DNA from: Actinopolymorpha singaporensis
Lineage (GTDB): Bacteria; Actinomycetota; Actinomycetes; Propionibacteriales; Actinopolymorphaceae
Direction of reading: 5' to 3'
Length of the DNA: 64,000 bases
Assembly: GCF_900104745.1 (NCBI RefSeq)
Contig: NZ_LT629732.1
Coordinates: 5,257,981 to 5,321,980 of the forward strand
Positions 44,605 through 54,644 of this stretch are shown here, piece by piece (position 1 is the first letter of the stretch; each line of letters opens with the position of its first letter). The notes below the pieces were generated by a model. It saw nothing but the letters and a program-made list of their open reading frames with translations. It was not told the origin of the DNA and did not search any database. A program made the position numbers and the translations under genes.

Positions 44605-45987
44605 GTGGCACAGGTGGTGGTTGTCGGTGGCGGCCTGGGCGGACTCGCGGCGGCGGCCCGGCTGGCCAAGCTGGGCCACGACGTCTGCCTGTGCGAGGCG
44701 ACGGAGCGGCTCGGCGGCGCGGTGGCGACCATGGAACGCGACGGCTTCCGGTGGGACCTCGGGCCGGGGACGATGACCCTTCCGGCGACCGTGCGCGACC
44801 TGTTCCGCAAGTCCGGCCGTCCCCTCGAACGCGTCCGTACCCTCCTGCCGGTGTCCACACCCCGCCGGCACGTCTTCGCCGACGGAACGACCCTCGACCT
44901 GCCGGTGGAGAGCCGGTCGGGTCAACGGGACGCCCTCGAGGCGGTTCTCGGCCCGGCCGCGGCGACCGCGTGGGAGAACACCGTCGATGACCTGACCCCG
45001 GTGTGGGAGGTGCTGCGTACCCGGGCGCTGGAGGTGCCCTTCGGCGGTGGGCGTGCGCTGGGTGCCGCCGGGCTGCGGACGATGGGGTACGGCCGGTCGC
45101 TGCGCGGGTTCGCGCGTTCCCGGCTGGCCGAGCCGAGGCTGCGGCAGGTGCTGGAGTACGCCGCGCTGCCCGACGGCGGTGCACCTGCCTCCCGGGCGCC
45201 CGCGTTCACCGCGGTGGCCGCCTACGTGGAGCGCACCTTCGGGTCCTGGTACTTCCCGGGCGGCTTCGCCGAACTGACCGCGGCCCTGCGCGACCGGCTG
45301 ACCGAGCGCGGGGTGAGCGTGCGGCTCGGCGCCGAGGTCGCCGCGGTGACGACGGAACCGAACGCGGTCGGCGGCACACACACTTCGGTGACCGGCGTAC
45401 GCCTGGCCGACGGTGAGACGTTGCCCGCACAGGTGGTGGTCGCCGACGTCGACGTGCGGACACTGGCCGACCGGATGCTGGACCGGCCGCCTGGGTCGCT
45501 GCGGCGCGGGGTGCGTTCCCTGCGCGTTCCGCCGCCCCGGCCGAGGCTGCTGCTCGGGGTTCGCGCCGACGGGGGCTCGCGCCTGCCGTACGAGACCGTC
45601 CTGCACCCGGCGCCCGGCTCGGCCGGGCCGCCGATCGTGGTCCGTGCTGCCCCCGACGAGGGGGCCGCGCCAGAGGGACACCAGGCGGTCAGCGTGTGCG
45701 CTGCAGGGGAGGTCGGCGCGGCCGCCGGGGAGGGCACGCCGGAGCTGCTGGACCTGCTCGCCGAGCGGGGCCTCGACCTGCGGGACCGCGTCGTCACCCG
45801 GGTGGTGGCCCCGGTCCCGTCGTACGGGCCCACCTGGCGCGGTGCGTGGCGCGGCCTCGGCGTACCTGCCAACCGCACCGACGTGGGCGGACTGTTCGTC
45901 GTCGGCGGGACGGCGCATCCCGGACCAGGAGTGCCGCTGGTGCTGCTCGGCGCCGCGACGGCCGTCCAGGAGATCGGCCGCGCCTAG
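44605..45987 (+). CDS. CrtI-like FAD/NAD(P)-dependent oxidoreductase (phytoene-desaturase family)
   Basis: A 460-residue flavoprotein. The N-terminal dinucleotide site is VVVVGGGLGGLAAAARLAKL at ~4-23, followed by EATERLGGAV. The substrate region contains FGSWYFPGGFAELTAALRDR, and the C-terminal FAD motif is GLFVVGGTAHPGPGVPLVLL, as in carotenoid desaturases and isomerases (CrtI). No phytoene synthase is nearby, so a carotenoid substrate is not established; the polyprenyl synthase downstream is a loose hint. GTG 44605 follows TAGGGT (44591-44596) by 8 bp, a leaderless pattern. Confidence 0.85.
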   Translation: MAQVVVVGGGLGGLAAAARLAKLGHDVCLCEATERLGGAVATMERDGFRWDLGPGTMTLPATVRDLFRKSGRPLERVRTLLPVSTPRRHVFADGTTLDLPVESRSGQRDALEAVLGPAAATAWENTVDDLTPVWEVLRTRALEVPFGGGRALGAAGLRTMGYGRSLRGFARSRLAEPRLRQVLEYAALPDGGAPASRAPAFTAVAAYVERTFGSWYFPGGFAELTAALRDRLTERGVSVRLGAEVAAVTTEPNAVGGTHTSVTGVRLADGETLPAQVVVADVDVRTLADRMLDRPPGSLRRGVRSLRVPPPRPRLLLGVRADGGSRLPYETVLHPAPGSAGPPIVVRAAPDEGAAPEGHQAVSVCAAGEVGAAAGEGTPELLDLLAERGLDLRDRVVTRVVAPVPSYGPTWRGAWRGLGVPANRTDVGGLFVVGGTAHPGPGVPLVLLGAATAVQEIGRA

Positions 45988-46004
45988 GTCTGTCCTGAGC
46001 CAGC

Positions 46005-46057
46005 CGTCAACCGATGCTTGCGTACGGGCGTACGCCGTCGGCACGCGTCGGTTGACG
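46005..46057. terminator. Nested stem-loop between convergent oxidoreductase and metF genes
   Basis: The outer stem is CGTCAACCGA (46005-46014) with TCGGTTGACG (46048-46057), 10 perfect pairs. An inner stem is GCGTAC (46020-46025) with GTACGC (46030-46035). It probably terminates both convergent transcripts. Confidence 0.6.
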
Positions 46058-46088
46058 AGCACAGGTGCGACCGCGCGGCGCCGATGCC

Positions 46089-47012
46089 TCAGGGCACGCG
46101 GACGACCGGCCCGACCACGTTGGCGTAGATCTCGCGGGTGGCCGTGGACCGGTTGAGGGTGTAGAAGTGCAGGCCGGGTGCTCCCCCGTCGAGCAGCTTC
46201 TGGCACAGGTCGGTGGCAACCTCCACCCCGATCGCACGGACGGCCGCCGGATCGTCCTCGACCGCCAGCAACCGCTCCGCGAGGGCGGGCGGGAACGCCG
46301 CACCGGACAGCGCCGCGAACCGCTGGATCTGCCGGACGTTGGTCACCGGCATGATGCCCGGGATGATCGGCATCTCGCAGGACAGCCGTTCGGCCCGGTC
46401 ACGCAGCGCGAAGTAGTCGTCGGCGTCGAAGAAGAACTGCGTCACCGCGAAGTCCGCGCCCGCGGCCGCCTTGGCGGCGAGGTACTCCGCGTCGGAGTCC
46501 AGGCTGATCGCCTCCGGGTGCCCTTCGGGGAACGCCGCCACACCCACGCAGAAGTCGCCGAGCTCGCGGACCAGCGTGACGAGTTCGTCGGCGTGGTCGA
46601 GCCCCTCGGGGTGCCGGATCCAGGGCTGGTTGGGCCCTCCCTCGGGGTCGCCGCGCAGCGCCAGGATGTTGTTGACTCCGGCGTCGGCGTACGCACCGAT
46701 CACCGAACGCAGCTCCGCGCGGGAGTGACCCACACAGGTGAGGTGGGCGACCGGTGTCAGCGTCGTGTCGCTGGCGATCCGGGCGATGATCCGGACCGTG
46801 CGGTCGCGGGTGCTGCCGCCGGCGCCGTAGGTGACCGAGACGAACGTCGGCGCCAGCGGCTCGAGCTCGCGGATGGCCCGCCACAGCTGCTGCTCGCCCT
46901 GGTCGGTCTTGGGCGGGAAGAACTCGAACGAATACGAACGATCGCCGTCCGCGAGCAGCTCACGGACGGTTCGGGACGGACGGGGAGCGGTGAAGGCGGG
47001 CCCAGAAGCCAT
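46089..47012 (-). CDS. metF: Methylenetetrahydrofolate reductase
   Basis: A 307-residue FAD enzyme that makes 5-methyl-THF for methionine synthesis. The family pattern is YSFEFFPPKTDQGEQQLW, FVSVTYGAGGSTRDRT, HLTCVGHS, NILALRGDPE, FAVTQFFFDADDYF and IIPGIMPV. ATG 47012 is preceded by TAGCCT (47025-47020) with 7 bp spacing, a leaderless pattern. Divergent from the polyprenyl synthase gene with only 49 bp between starts. No SAM or cobalamin riboswitch fits in that gap. Confidence 0.96.
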   Translation of the reverse strand: MASGPAFTAPRPSRTVRELLADGDRSYSFEFFPPKTDQGEQQLWRAIRELEPLAPTFVSVTYGAGGSTRDRTVRIIARIASDTTLTPVAHLTCVGHSRAELRSVIGAYADAGVNNILALRGDPEGGPNQPWIRHPEGLDHADELVTLVRELGDFCVGVAAFPEGHPEAISLDSDAEYLAAKAAAGADFAVTQFFFDADDYFALRDRAERLSCEMPIIPGIMPVTNVRQIQRFAALSGAAFPPALAERLLAVEDDPAAVRAIGVEVATDLCQKLLDGGAPGLHFYTLNRSTATREIYANVVGPVVRVP

Positions 47013-47061
47013 GCCGCCCAGGCTAGCGGTGCCGCACCCGCCTCCGTCTAGGCTGGCGCGC
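47013..47061. promoter_or_regulatory. Compact divergent promoter metF / polyprenyl synthase
   Basis: The 49 bp between the two start codons contain TAGCCT (minus, 47025-47020) and TAGGCT (plus, 47049-47054), each 7 bp from its start codon. The two promoters must overlap in their -35 regions, so transcription of the genes may be mutually exclusive. Confidence 0.6.
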
Positions 47062-48252
47062 GTGCCGGACCCCACGCAGCCGCGTCGTGACCACGCCGAC
47101 ACCGGCGCTGTCCCCGAGCCGACCGCCGGTGATCTTGCTGTGCCGCCCATGTCCCCCATACCGTCCATGTCGCCCCTGACGCCCGGTGCCGAGGCCGACC
47201 TGGCCGCGCTGCGCGCCGGGGTCGACCGGGCGCTGGAGGTGTTCCTCGCCGAGCGCGCCGCCGAGCTGGACGACGTGGACGCCGAGCTTGGCATCCAGGG
47301 CGATCTCGTGGCGGAGTTCGTCGCGGGCGGCAAGCGGCTGCGGCCGGCGTTCGCCTATTGGGGCTGGCGGGGTGCCGGCGGCGACCCCGACGATCCGCGG
47401 ATGATGGTGGCCGCGGCGTCGCTGGAGTTGCTGCAGGCCGCCGCCATCGTGCACGACGACCTAATGGACGCCTCCGACACCAGGCGTGGCCGGCCGTCCA
47501 TCCACCGGCAGTTCGCCGCCCTGCACCGCGACCGCGGCTGGGAGGGGGCGGGCGAACGGTTCGGCCTGGGCGGGGCGCTGCTGCTCGGCGACCTGTGCCT
47601 GTGCTGGTCGGACGAGATGCTGCGCAAGTGCGGGCTTCCGCCCGAGCGGCTGCTTCCTGCGCTCGGCTACTTCGACACGATGCGCACCGAGGTGATGGCC
47701 GGGCAGTACCTCGACCTGGTTACGCAGTCCGCGGCCGACACGACGATGGCGCGGGCGATGCGCGTGGTGCGGTACAAGAGCGCGAAGTACACCATCGAAC
47801 GCCCGCTCCACCTCGGCGGTGCGCTGGCCGGTGCCGGCGAGGACCTGCTCGCGGTGTACTCCGCGTACGGCCTGCCGCTGGGTGAGGCGTTCCAGTTGCG
47901 CGACGACGTTCTGGGAGTGTTCGGCGACCCGGCGGTCACCGGCAAGCCGGCCGGTGACGACCTGCGCGAGGGCAAGCGCACCGCGCTCGTCGCGAAAGCC
48001 CTGGAGACCGCGACCCCTGCCCAGGTGGAACGCTTCCAGCGGTGGTTCGGCGACCCGGAGCTGGACTCCCGGGGAGTCGCCGAACTCCGCGAGATCATCG
48101 TCTCCACCGGTGCGCTGGCCGCGGTCGAACGCCTCATCACCGACCTCACCGCGCAAGCGTCGCAGGCCCTCGACAAGGCGCCGTTGACAGCCGACGACGC
48201 CCGCACCGCGCTCGCCGGCCTGGCCAGGGCGGCCACGCAGCGCACCGGCTGA
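47062..48252 (+). CDS. Polyprenyl (geranylgeranyl-type) diphosphate synthase
   Basis: A 396-residue trans-prenyltransferase related to mycobacterial IdsA2. First Asp-rich motif: IVHDDLMDASDTRRGRPSIH near 133; second: QLRDDVLGVFGD near 283; GGKRLRPAF is at ~93. The residues before DDLMD (AAAIVH) fit medium-chain (C15-C20+) products but length cannot be set by eye. The N-terminal ~45 residues are low complexity (MSPIPSMSPLTPG). GTG 47062 is supported by TAGGCT 7 bp upstream; ATG 47150 is an alternative. Confidence 0.93.
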   Translation: MPDPTQPRRDHADTGAVPEPTAGDLAVPPMSPIPSMSPLTPGAEADLAALRAGVDRALEVFLAERAAELDDVDAELGIQGDLVAEFVAGGKRLRPAFAYWGWRGAGGDPDDPRMMVAAASLELLQAAAIVHDDLMDASDTRRGRPSIHRQFAALHRDRGWEGAGERFGLGGALLLGDLCLCWSDEMLRKCGLPPERLLPALGYFDTMRTEVMAGQYLDLVTQSAADTTMARAMRVVRYKSAKYTIERPLHLGGALAGAGEDLLAVYSAYGLPLGEAFQLRDDVLGVFGDPAVTGKPAGDDLREGKRTALVAKALETATPAQVERFQRWFGDPELDSRGVAELREIIVSTGALAAVERLITDLTAQASQALDKAPLTADDARTALAGLARAATQRTG

Positions 48253-48289
48253 CGCGCCGGCGCGAACCACGCCCCGGCGTGCGGGCCGA

Positions 48290-48715
48290 TCACTCCCAGG
48301 TGGGTACGTCGAGCACCGGCCCGGGACCCGCGACGACCACGGTCAGCACGCCCTGCTCCCGGTCGGCGGCACGGGTGGCGAACTCCGCCAGCGCGAGCTC
48401 GGTCGCCTGCGGGTTCAGCTCCGCGAGTCCGGCCCAGCCCTGCCACCACAACACCACGCCGTGCTCGTGGCCTACTTCGGCGAGCAGTTCGGCGAACGCG
48501 TCGAAGCTGCGGCCGAGGTAGGCCGGGAAGCCCAGGGTCTTGGCCACCGCGTCCAGCAACCCGGCCTTGTCGACGACCGTCGTGGTGTCCAGGTCGACGA
48601 AGTGCCAGCCCGCCTGGTCGACGACCGCCTTCACCTTGGCAGTGGGTGGCGCCGCCGGCCAGCGGTAGACACCTGGGGTGAGCTCACCGGCGAGCAGCAG
48701 GTCCAGCTGCGACAT
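48290..48715 (-). CDS. Barstar-family protein
   Basis: A 141-residue protein of the barstar (ribonuclease inhibitor) family. The C-terminal two-thirds match: HFVDLDTTTVVDKAGLLDAV, then KTLGFPAYLGRSFDAFAELL, where barstar has the conserved GxNxDAL helix, and GVVLWWQGWAGLAEL. No barnase-like RNase gene is adjacent, so it is an orphan; such chromosomal barstar homologues may inhibit distant nucleases or have another role. It is convergent with the polyprenyl synthase gene. Confidence 0.85.
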   Translation of the reverse strand: MSQLDLLLAGELTPGVYRWPAAPPTAKVKAVVDQAGWHFVDLDTTTVVDKAGLLDAVAKTLGFPAYLGRSFDAFAELLAEVGHEHGVVLWWQGWAGLAELNPQATELALAEFATRAADREQGVLTVVVAGPGPVLDVPTWE

Positions 48716-48807
48716 CGGCGACTCCTTTCGCGCTCTGCTGCATGTCGTGGTCTGCCTGTCTCCCGGGCCCGGTCACCTCGGTCCAGGGCGCGACCCGACG
48801 GTGTGTC

Positions 48808-48830
48808 AGGGCGTGTCTCGAACACGCCCT
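48808..48830 (-). terminator. Hairpin terminator after Rv2175c-like gene
   Basis: AGGGCGTGT (48808-48816) and ACACGCCCT (48822-48830) form a perfect 9 bp stem with a 5-base loop, starting within the stop codon of the minus-strand gene at 48829. Confidence 0.65.
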
Positions 48831-49278
48831 AGAACGCGAGCACCTGCGCGTGCCGGCGTACTTCCTTGATCCGGTTGTCGGCCAGCGCGTCGATCGGCCG
48901 CGTCTGCAGCCCGTCGTCGACGGAGAACAACCAGCGCACGGTCTCCTCCGCGTCGAAGCCACCGTCGTGCAGGACGGTGAGCGTGCCGGTGAGGCCCTTC
49001 AGGATGTGGTCGCCGTCGAGGAACGCCGCAGGGATGTGCAGCGCACCGCGCTCACCGTGCGGAACGGCGAGAAGCTCGCCCTCGCGCAGCAACTGGCGGA
49101 CCCGGCTGACGTTGACGCCGAGGCGCTCGGCAACTTCGGGGAGGTTCAGCCACTCCGGTACGAGGCTGTCGACGTCGGCCGGGCTCCCCTGCCCGGCCTG
49201 ATCCGGCCGGCCGGCCCGCTCCGGGTGCTCGGTGCGCTCCGACGGCTCCGTCTGCGTGATCGACTCGTTCTTCCTCAC
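48829..49278 (-). CDS. Rv2175c-family DNA-binding protein
   Basis: A 149-residue protein. A disordered Glu/Pro-rich N terminus (~1-40) precedes a winged-helix/HTH region, EWLNLPEVAERLGVNVSRVR near 42-61, followed by LLREGELLAV. The C-terminal half (LKGLTGTLTVLHDGGFDAEE, TVRWLF) is conserved in the family. In M. tuberculosis Rv2175c is phosphorylated by PknL near its N terminus; TQTEPSERTEH here offers candidate Thr sites. GTG 49278 overlaps the flavoprotein stop (GTGA). The pknL-like gene lies 2.4 kb away. Confidence 0.88.
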   Translation of the reverse strand: MRKNESITQTEPSERTEHPERAGRPDQAGQGSPADVDSLVPEWLNLPEVAERLGVNVSRVRQLLREGELLAVPHGERGALHIPAAFLDGDHILKGLTGTLTVLHDGGFDAEETVRWLFSVDDGLQTRPIDALADNRIKEVRRHAQVLAF

Positions 49279-50480
49279 CCTGCAGAGCCTGCCACGCACG
49301 ACTTGACGCTAACCGCTGGGTCCGCCAGCAGCGCGGGGTCGACGGCCGCGCCGGACTCGGCGATCCGGCGGCCGGCCACGAAGTCACGTGGCTGGTCGAC
49401 GGCCAGGACGGCCGCCACCCGGGCGTCCTGGTCCAGCCAGAAGACCGACCACCGGTCGTCGGTGGCCGGGTCACCGCGCCACACCAGCCGGGTGCCCGGG
49501 AGGTCCGGCAAACCGGCGTACTGCACCATCCGCCCGAACTGCTCACTCCAGACGTACGGAACCGGGTCGTACGCCTGCGCACCGCCGAGCAGGTTGGCGA
49601 CCGCCACCGCCGGTGCGCGCAGCGCGTCGTCCCAGTGCTCACCACGCACCCGCGCCCCGTAGCGCGGCGACCAGCGGGCCGCGACGTCACCCACCGCGTA
49701 CACGTCGGGCCGGCCCGCGGCCAGGTCGGCGCCGACCACCACGCCGCGGTCCAGTTCCAGGCCGGAGCCGGCGAGCCAGCCGGTGGCCGGCCGCACACCG
49801 ACACCGACGAGCACGACGTCGGCGCGCAGGGTGGTGCCGTCGGCGAACTCGACGGCGTTCGGCCCGACGGCGGCCACCCGGTGGTGGAGGAGGAGGTCCG
49901 CACCGGCCTCGGCGTACCACGGCGCCAGGTGCCGCCCGACCTGCGGAGGCAGCGCGTGCGCGACCGGGGTCGGCGCCTGCTCCACGACCGTGACCCGGCA
50001 ACCGAGTGTCCGGGCGGCGGTGGCGACCTCGGCACCGATCCAGCCGGCGCCGACGATGACGACGGCCGCGCCCGGCCGCAACGCCGCCCGCAGCGCGTGG
50101 GCGTCGTCGTGAGTACGCAGGTAGCGGGCGCCCTCGCCGGGCAGGACGACCGGCTCGGCGCCGGTGGCGAGGACCAGCCCGTCGAAGTCCAGGTCGGGGC
50201 CGGACGCCTCGCCGGGGCCGGCCGTCTCTACGACGTCGCCGCGCAGCCGGGTCGCGCGGACGCCGGGCCGGAAGTCCACCCGCAGCTTCTCCGGGTCGAA
50301 CGGCAGCGCCGAGTCGTCGGACTTCCCGGACAGGATCGCCTTCGACAGCGGCGGCCGGTCGTAGGGTCCCCGCGACTCCGCGCCGACCAGGGTCAGCTCA
50401 CCGGCGTACCCCTGTTCACGCAGGCCGACGACCGTGCGCAGCCCGGCCAGCCCGGCTCCCACCACCACGACTCGTTCCAC
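49275..50480 (-). CDS. Ferredoxin-reductase-type FAD/NAD(P)-dependent oxidoreductase
   Basis: A 401-residue flavoprotein of the Rhodococcus/Pseudomonas ferredoxin-reductase type. FAD site VVVVGAGLAGLRTVVGLREQ at ~4-23, YDRPPLSKAIL near 44, second nucleotide site VIVGAGWIGAEVATAARTLG, VGVRPATGWLAGSG, VYAVGDVAA, and a C-terminal reductase domain (VWSEQFGRMVQYAGLP). No ferredoxin or P450 gene is adjacent, so its partner is unknown. GTG 50480 follows TAGGGT (50493-50488) by 7 bp. The longer open frame to 51734 covers the divergent methyltransferase and is shadow. Confidence 0.9.
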   Translation of the reverse strand: MERVVVVGAGLAGLRTVVGLREQGYAGELTLVGAESRGPYDRPPLSKAILSGKSDDSALPFDPEKLRVDFRPGVRATRLRGDVVETAGPGEASGPDLDFDGLVLATGAEPVVLPGEGARYLRTHDDAHALRAALRPGAAVVIVGAGWIGAEVATAARTLGCRVTVVEQAPTPVAHALPPQVGRHLAPWYAEAGADLLLHHRVAAVGPNAVEFADGTTLRADVVLVGVGVRPATGWLAGSGLELDRGVVVGADLAAGRPDVYAVGDVAARWSPRYGARVRGEHWDDALRAPAVAVANLLGGAQAYDPVPYVWSEQFGRMVQYAGLPDLPGTRLVWRGDPATDDRWSVFWLDQDARVAAVLAVDQPRDFVAGRRIAESGAAVDPALLADPAVSVKSCVAGSAG

Positions 50481-50591
50481 CCGTCCGACCCTAGCGTCGC
50501 GCAGTAGGCGCGCTCGGCTCACTCGCCGCGACGGCGTGCTTGGGCCGCGCGGGGCGGTCCTGGAGCGTGCCGACACTCCTACGCTGGGCCG

Positions 50592-51401
50592 ATGACCCAT
50601 CACACGACCGTCGGCCCGGCCGTGGACCGGGGCGTGCTCACCGGCGAGGAGTACGCCGACGCCTCCCGGCTGGCCGACCGCATCTCCCTCTACGCCTGGC
50701 AGCGGCCGCGGCTCGACATCGGCGGCGCCGTCCTGGAGCGGCTGCGCGACCTGCCCGGGCCGGGACCGGTGCTGGACGTGGGGTGGGGTACCGGCGCGCT
50801 GACCCGCCGGTTGCGCGCGGACCGGCCCGACCTGCGGGTGATCCCCGTCGACCTCTCGGCAGGGCTGCGCCCGGAGGTGGTGGCCGAGGTGGACCGGCTG
50901 CCGTTCGCCGACGGCTCGGTGGGCGCGGTGCTGGCGATGTACATGCTCTACTACGCGGCCGATCCGGCGAACGCGGTGCGCGAGCTGCGGCGGGTGCTCC
51001 GCCCGGGCGGGCGGCTGGTGGCCGGCACGAACGCCGCCGACGACAAGCCGCAGTGGGCGCGACTGTGGACGGACACCCTGCGGGACCTGGGCGTCCGCGA
51101 GCCGCCGCCGTACGACCGGGGCGACGCCCGCTTCGACCTCGAGCGGGGCGCCGAACTGGTGCGGGAGGTGTTCGGCGCGGTCGAGGTGTACGACCACCGG
51201 CACGAGATCGCCGTACCCGAGGCCGGGCCCGTCCTCGCCTACCTGCACAGCACCCGCGGGCGACAGGCCCGGGCGCTGCCGAACGGCCTGACCTGGGCGG
51301 ACTTCCGGTCCGCCGCGTCCGGCCGAATCCAGGCCGAGGTCGAGCGGTCCGGCGCGTTCGTGATCACCGGCCACACCGGGATTCTGACCGCCGTCGCGTG
51401 A
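50592..51401 (+). CDS. Class I SAM-dependent methyltransferase (UbiE/Methyltransf_11 type)
   Basis: A 269-residue protein. Motif I reads VLDVGWGTGALTRRL near 57, with Trp where Cys/Gly/Ala is usual (DxGxGxG is otherwise kept). LPFADGSVGAVLAMYMLYYA and ELRRVLRPGGRLV are the standard motifs. Substrate unknown. ATG 50592 is preceded by TACGCT (50580-50585) with 6 bp spacing, suggesting a leaderless mRNA. It is divergent from the flavoprotein gene. Confidence 0.87.
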   Translation: MTHHTTVGPAVDRGVLTGEEYADASRLADRISLYAWQRPRLDIGGAVLERLRDLPGPGPVLDVGWGTGALTRRLRADRPDLRVIPVDLSAGLRPEVVAEVDRLPFADGSVGAVLAMYMLYYAADPANAVRELRRVLRPGGRLVAGTNAADDKPQWARLWTDTLRDLGVREPPPYDRGDARFDLERGAELVREVFGAVEVYDHRHEIAVPEAGPVLAYLHSTRGRQARALPNGLTWADFRSAASGRIQAEVERSGAFVITGHTGILTAVA

Positions 51402-51642
51402 CGCCCAGGCGTGGCGGACCCGGTCGTGAGCGCTGCTGTCGTACAGTCTGCTGTCACACGGAAGCGCGGCGGGCGCCATGGCGTACGACACAACGCGGGG
51501 GAGATGACGGGCGCCACGGGGCGATGGCGGGCGAGCCCGGGCGAGGCCGGGTGTAGCGGGCAGTCGGCGCGGCCTGCCGCCCTTCTCACCTGAGGTCCTT
51601 ACACTCGTGACGTCCGAACAGCCATCCCAGCGAGGCCTCTGC

Positions 51643-53613
<1,971 letters not shown>

Positions 53614-53675
53614 ACCACCGGCGGTCAGCCGACCGGCCGGTCTGTGCGGGTGGGCCCGTCTGAGAAGGTGGGCCG

Positions 53676-54644
53676 GTGGCATCCTCTGCTTCCCCGGACG
53701 CACCGGCCCGCCCCGCCAGGTCTGCCGGCGGCGGGTCTGCCCGGGCCCGCGCCGCGGCGACCGCGCGAGGTCCCCGGGCCCGTGCCCGGCGACCCCTCTC
53801 GCCGATCGGCAGCCATCTTCCGGTGGGTCCCGGGCTGGCGAGAGGCGCCTTCCGTACGGCGGTGGACATCGGCGCCGAGGCGCTGCAGGTCTTCGTCGGC
53901 AACCCGCGCGGCTGGGCGCGGGCCGCGGGTGATCCCGGGCAGGACGAGGCGTTCCGCTCCCTGTGCGCGGACGCCGGGATGCGTGCGTTCGTCCACACGC
54001 CGTACCTCGTGAACTTCGGCTCCCCCACGCCGGCCACGCTGGAACGCTCGGTCGACATCGTGGCGCACAACCTCGTCCGCGCGTACGCCATCGGCGCCGA
54101 AGGTGTCGTCGTGCACACCGGTTCGTGCGTCGCCGAAGGCAGCCGCGAGGTCGCGATGCGGCAGGTACGCGAGTCGCTGCTGCCGATCCTGGACGCGTTG
54201 CCCGAGGACGCTCCGTCGCTGCTCCTGGAACCCGCCGCCGGTCAGGGGCAGTCGCTGTGCTCGGGGGTGGACGACCTGCCGGCCTACCTCGCCGCGCTGG
54301 ACGGGCATCCCCGGCTGGGTGTGTGCCTGGACACCTGCCACGTGTTCGCCGCCGGGGCGCCGCTGGACGCACCGGGCGGCACGACGGAGACGCTGGACCG
54401 GCTGGTCGCGCTGACCGGGCCGGACCAGCTGCGGCTGGTGCACGCCAACGACTCCAAGGACCCCCGCGGCAGCTTCCGCGACCGACACGAACGCATCGGG
54501 CGGGGACAGATCGGCCCGCGGGCGTTCGAGGAACTGTTGCGCCATCCGGCCGTGGCCGGCGTACCCGTCGTCGTGGAGACTCCCGGCGGCGTCGAGGCTT
54601 CCCGTGAGGACATCGCCGCGCTCAAACGTGTGAGGGGGCGGTGA
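53676..54644 (+). CDS. nfo: Deoxyribonuclease IV (AP endonuclease, Nfo type)
   Basis: A 322-residue zinc-dependent AP endonuclease of base-excision repair. After an Ala/Arg/Pro-rich N-terminal extension of ~40 residues comes PIGSHLPVGPGLARGAF. Zn ligand motifs follow: FVHTPYLVN, VVHTGS, LLLEPAAGQG, GVCLDTCHVFAAG, LVHANDSKDPRGSFRDRHER and HERIGRG. Start GTG 53676; an internal start near the conserved domain cannot be excluded. The stop overlaps the EamA gene (GTGA). Confidence 0.93.
   Translation: MASSASPDAPARPARSAGGGSARARAAATARGPRARARRPLSPIGSHLPVGPGLARGAFRTAVDIGAEALQVFVGNPRGWARAAGDPGQDEAFRSLCADAGMRAFVHTPYLVNFGSPTPATLERSVDIVAHNLVRAYAIGAEGVVVHTGSCVAEGSREVAMRQVRESLLPILDALPEDAPSLLLEPAAGQGQSLCSGVDDLPAYLAALDGHPRLGVCLDTCHVFAAGAPLDAPGGTTETLDRLVALTGPDQLRLVHANDSKDPRGSFRDRHERIGRGQIGPRAFEELLRHPAVAGVPVVVETPGGVEASREDIAALKRVRGR

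Noticed and set aside
47013-47061. Cobalamin or SAM riboswitch ahead of metF
   Set aside because: Only 49 bp separate the divergent starts and a leaderless -10 fits, so there is no room for a riboswitch.
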